64,000 bases of DNA from Ruminococcus flavefaciens (GTDB taxonomy: Bacteria > Bacillota > Clostridia > Oscillospirales > Ruminococcaceae): assembly GCA_023662725.1 (NCBI GenBank), contig JAMPIL010000001.1:761518-825517 (forward strand), written 5' to 3'. The notes under the pieces are model-generated. The model searched no databases and was not told the DNA's origin. It saw only the letters and a program-made list of their open reading frames with translations. The position numbers and the translations under genes were made by a program. Positions 62,038-64,000 of this stretch are shown here, piece by piece (positions within the stretch are counted from its first letter, which is position 1; the number at the start of each line of letters is the position of its first letter).

Positions 62038-62285
62038 AGCACAAATACGTAACTGACGAAGAGGTTGAAAAGGAGATCGAGGAGCTTAAAGGAAGTCCGT
62101 ATGTAAAGCTGGCGAGACGTGAAAATTATTTAAGGAACAAATGCAGGCAGCATCTGTATAAGCTAAGAAGCCTTGAAAAAAGAGGACGTGAGCTTGCGTC
62201 CGCAGGAATCACGCTTGAAACGATCGACGAACAAATCGAACTACTTGACAAAGATGAGACAACAGAACAGCAGAAAGGAGTGTGA
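62034..62285 (+). CDS. Hypothetical coiled-coil protein
   Basis: 83 residues, charged and helical: EEVEKEIEELKGSPYVKLAR, then LYKLRSLEKRGRELASAG. A coiled coil is likely. Translation is coupled to both neighbours (ATGA-type overlap upstream; its stop is close to the next start). No function recognised. Confidence 0.65.
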   Translation: MKHKYVTDEEVEKEIEELKGSPYVKLARRENYLRNKCRQHLYKLRSLEKRGRELASAGITLETIDEQIELLDKDETTEQQKGV

Positions 62286-62290
62286 ATCCA

Positions 62291-62614
62291 ATGCCAACCT
62301 GTCCAACGTGCCGCTACTACAGTGACTGCATGAAGTGTTTTCAGGAGATGCCGGAGAGCGGCTGCGGAAATTATCAGCAGGACTGTGAGAAACCGAAAAA
62401 ACCGCCCAAAGCAGCTACCATTTGCTGGGACTGCGCAAAGCTGGACTGTTCATGGATGCAAAGCTTAGAACCTGTTGCCGGGTGGGATGCGGAGAAAACT
62501 TATCATAAAGATAAGGCTAATGGAAAAATGAAAGACTGGTCGAGCTACTGCGTGAAATCGTGTCCGGGATATGTTCCGGCGAAAAAAGAAAATAGGAGGA
62601 AATTCAATGATTAA
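62291..62614 (+). CDS. Cys-rich hypothetical protein
   Basis: 107 residues from ATG 62291 (AAAGGAG upstream; a GTG at 62282 is possible). About twelve Cys in pairs: CPTCRYYSDCMKCF, then ICWDCAKLDCSW and CVKSCPGY. The layout suggests several zinc sites. Small Cys-rich proteins of this kind are frequent in phages and ICEs of Clostridia. Function unknown. Confidence 0.7.
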   Translation: MPTCPTCRYYSDCMKCFQEMPESGCGNYQQDCEKPKKPPKAATICWDCAKLDCSWMQSLEPVAGWDAEKTYHKDKANGKMKDWSSYCVKSCPGYVPAKKENRRKFND

Positions 62615-62819
62615 TATTTTAACAGCAACAGTGATAGCGCTGTTTGTACTAATTGAAATCGACTGCGGAATGAGGCTTATCTCGTACGCTCTTGAAAGAT
62701 CGGATGAGCGTTCAGAGGCTCGCAGAGAGAAGTTCAGAGTTCAGGCATACAAGGACATGAACGAGCGCTGGAGCTTGAAAAAGAACCGTCAGGAGCTTTG
62801 GTTGTCGATAAGGAAGTGA
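62607..62819 (+). CDS. Small membrane protein of the early operon
   Basis: 70 residues from ATG 62607 (AGGAGG upstream). One helix (about 3-20, LTATVIALFVLIEIDCGMR), then a basic, charged tail. It overlaps the end of the Cys-rich gene by 8 bases. No function recognised. Confidence 0.65.
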   Translation: MINILTATVIALFVLIEIDCGMRLISYALERSDERSEARREKFRVQAYKDMNERWSLKKNRQELWLSIRK

Positions 62820-62834
62820 AACAAGGTGAAAGAA

Positions 62835-63941
62835 ATGTATAAAAGCAGGGTCTACACTGACAGACCGCCTTATGCAGATTTTGATCCGCCTGCAAAATTT
62901 GAAGCGATCAAATCTATCATTGCAAGACGATTGATAGAACATTCAAAAGCAATATGTTCATATTCAGGCGGTGCTGACAGTGATATCATGATAGACGTTA
63001 TCGAGCGTACAAGAACTATTTTCGAATTGCCGCCTGTCAAATATGTATTCTTTAACACCGGGCTTGAGATGAAAGCAACTAAAAATCATGTAAAGGCAAC
63101 TGCCGATAAATATGGAGTTGAGATTGAAGAATGCCGTCCAAAAATTAGCATTGTTCAGGCAGCAAGAAATTATGGCATTCCTTTCGTATCAAAAATTATG
63201 TCGGCAGGTTTATCTGAATGGCAGAAAAAAGGCATTCCGTTATCAATTGCCGATGAATACGAACAAGCAGAAGATAAAGAGGCTAAACGCAGAGAACTTA
63301 AAGAAAGGTATCCGAAATGTGAAAGTGTGATCAATTTTCTGTGCTGCTGTAATTCGGCAGGAGAACCTCGACCTAACATTCAACTTGTTATAAACTCTTC
63401 TAAGTATATGAAAGATTTTATCGGCGAATATCCGCCTGATTTCAAAATCAGCGCAAAGTGTTGCGATTACTGCAAAAAGCAGACTGCCCATGCCGTTCAA
63501 AAAGATTATGACATGATCATCACAGGAGAACGAAGAGCAGAGGGAGGTATGCGTTCTGTTCCACGTAAAGATAATTCGTCATTGTGCTTCACAGAAACAA
63601 GCAGCGGACAGTATCGTTTAAGACCGCTATACTATGTTACAGATACTGATAAAGCATGGTATAAGGACTATTACAATATTCGGTATTCTGATGCGTATGA
63701 GGTCTATGGGTTAACAAGAACAGGCTGCTGCGGCTGTCCTATATCGCATAAAGCTGTAGATGATTTGGAAAAAATCCGTCCATACGAACCGAACGTTGTA
63801 AAAGCGGCGTGGAATATTTTCGGCAAAAGTTATGAGTACCGAATGAAATATAACGAGTATAAAGAAAACAGACGAAAAAAAGAATCGGAGGAAAAAGTTA
63901 AAGAACTCGGTCAACTTTCATTTGAGAATTTCGACATATAA
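62835..63941 (+). CDS. PAPS reductase-like PP-loop protein
   Basis: 368 residues from ATG 62835 (AAGGTG upstream). The PP-loop CSYSGGADSDIMIDV (SGGADS at 44-49) and KYVFFNTGLEMKATKNHVKA identify the PAPS reductase/ATP-PPase fold. It also has Cys clusters LCCCN, CCDYCKK and CCGCP, which could hold an iron-sulfur cluster. Phage and ICE homologues are related to DndC, which takes part in DNA phosphorothioation. No other dnd genes are visible. The gene ends 59 bases before the window edge. Confidence 0.85.
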   Translation: MYKSRVYTDRPPYADFDPPAKFEAIKSIIARRLIEHSKAICSYSGGADSDIMIDVIERTRTIFELPPVKYVFFNTGLEMKATKNHVKATADKYGVEIEECRPKISIVQAARNYGIPFVSKIMSAGLSEWQKKGIPLSIADEYEQAEDKEAKRRELKERYPKCESVINFLCCCNSAGEPRPNIQLVINSSKYMKDFIGEYPPDFKISAKCCDYCKKQTAHAVQKDYDMIITGERRAEGGMRSVPRKDNSSLCFTETSSGQYRLRPLYYVTDTDKAWYKDYYNIRYSDAYEVYGLTRTGCCGCPISHKAVDDLEKIRPYEPNVVKAAWNIFGKSYEYRMKYNEYKENRRKKESEEKVKELGQLSFENFDI

Positions 63942-64000
63942 AAATAACCGCCTGAAAAATCTCAGACGGAAAACACAAAATAAAATTTTTAAACAAGATT

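Overview
The window looks like a chromosomal segment of a low-to-moderate GC Gram-positive bacterium of the Oscillospiraceae/Ruminococcaceae, most likely a Ruminococcus. The evidence is a secreted peptidase with a type I dockerin (cellulosome module), a class A RNase P RNA, the sporulation operon spoIIGA-sigE, an L27 with a Prp-cleavable N-terminus next to prp, many sigma-A promoters with 17-bp spacers, and many strong intrinsic terminators.

Layout. 1-5.6 kb (mostly minus): start of aroA, aroB, a three-gene ExbB/ExbD-like membrane operon, a ComEA-like protein and a MATE exporter. 5.7-7.4 kb (plus): an ACT-domain protein and homoserine dehydrogenase. 7.5-12.8 kb (minus): a PC4-like protein, a small alarmone synthetase, a GH2 glycosidase and a TPM-domain lipoprotein. 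12.9-15.1 kb (plus): 8-oxoguanine glycosylase and an AraC regulator. 15.1-21.6 kb (minus): rnpB, sigE-spoIIGA, a DEAD-box helicase, mntP, a GNAT enzyme, yebC and mrnC. 21.6-23.9 kb: obg-rpmA-prp-rplU. 24-34.2 kb (minus): prmA, the dockerin peptidase, a damaged MoxR/transglutaminase locus, tsf-rpsB, an ylmC-like gene, hydG and its TM1266-type partner.

34.5-45.4 kb is accessory DNA. It starts around a tRNA-Leu and holds a GNAT gene with an attenuator-like leader, the stub of a large serine recombinase, a chain of decayed genes (marR, MATE, arsC, acr3, yyaL) and an intact ArsR-controlled cluster (permease, ferredoxin-like protein, two thioredoxin-like proteins, CcdA). Core genes resume at 45.5 kb: a GGGtGRT/NifU-like pair, a tetrahydrofolate-riboswitch-controlled folT-folC operon, nfo, a cyclophilin, a sodium-dependent transporter and an ABC transporter with a histidine kinase.

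From about 57.6 kb to the right edge lies the left end of an integrated element (prophage or ICE): a zinc-ribbon tyrosine integrase flanked by arm-type-like repeats, a probable small RNA, a lipoprotein, an ImmA/XRE lysis-lysogeny-type switch with four matching operators, and an early rightward operon of small genes ending in a PAPS-reductase-like PP-loop protein.

The least explained items are the stator-like operon in a Gram-positive, the attenuated leader before the hydrogenase-maturation genes, the GNAT leader, the sRNA beside the integrase, and the GGGtGRT/NifU-like pair. No CRISPR array, rRNA operon or complete insertion sequence was seen.
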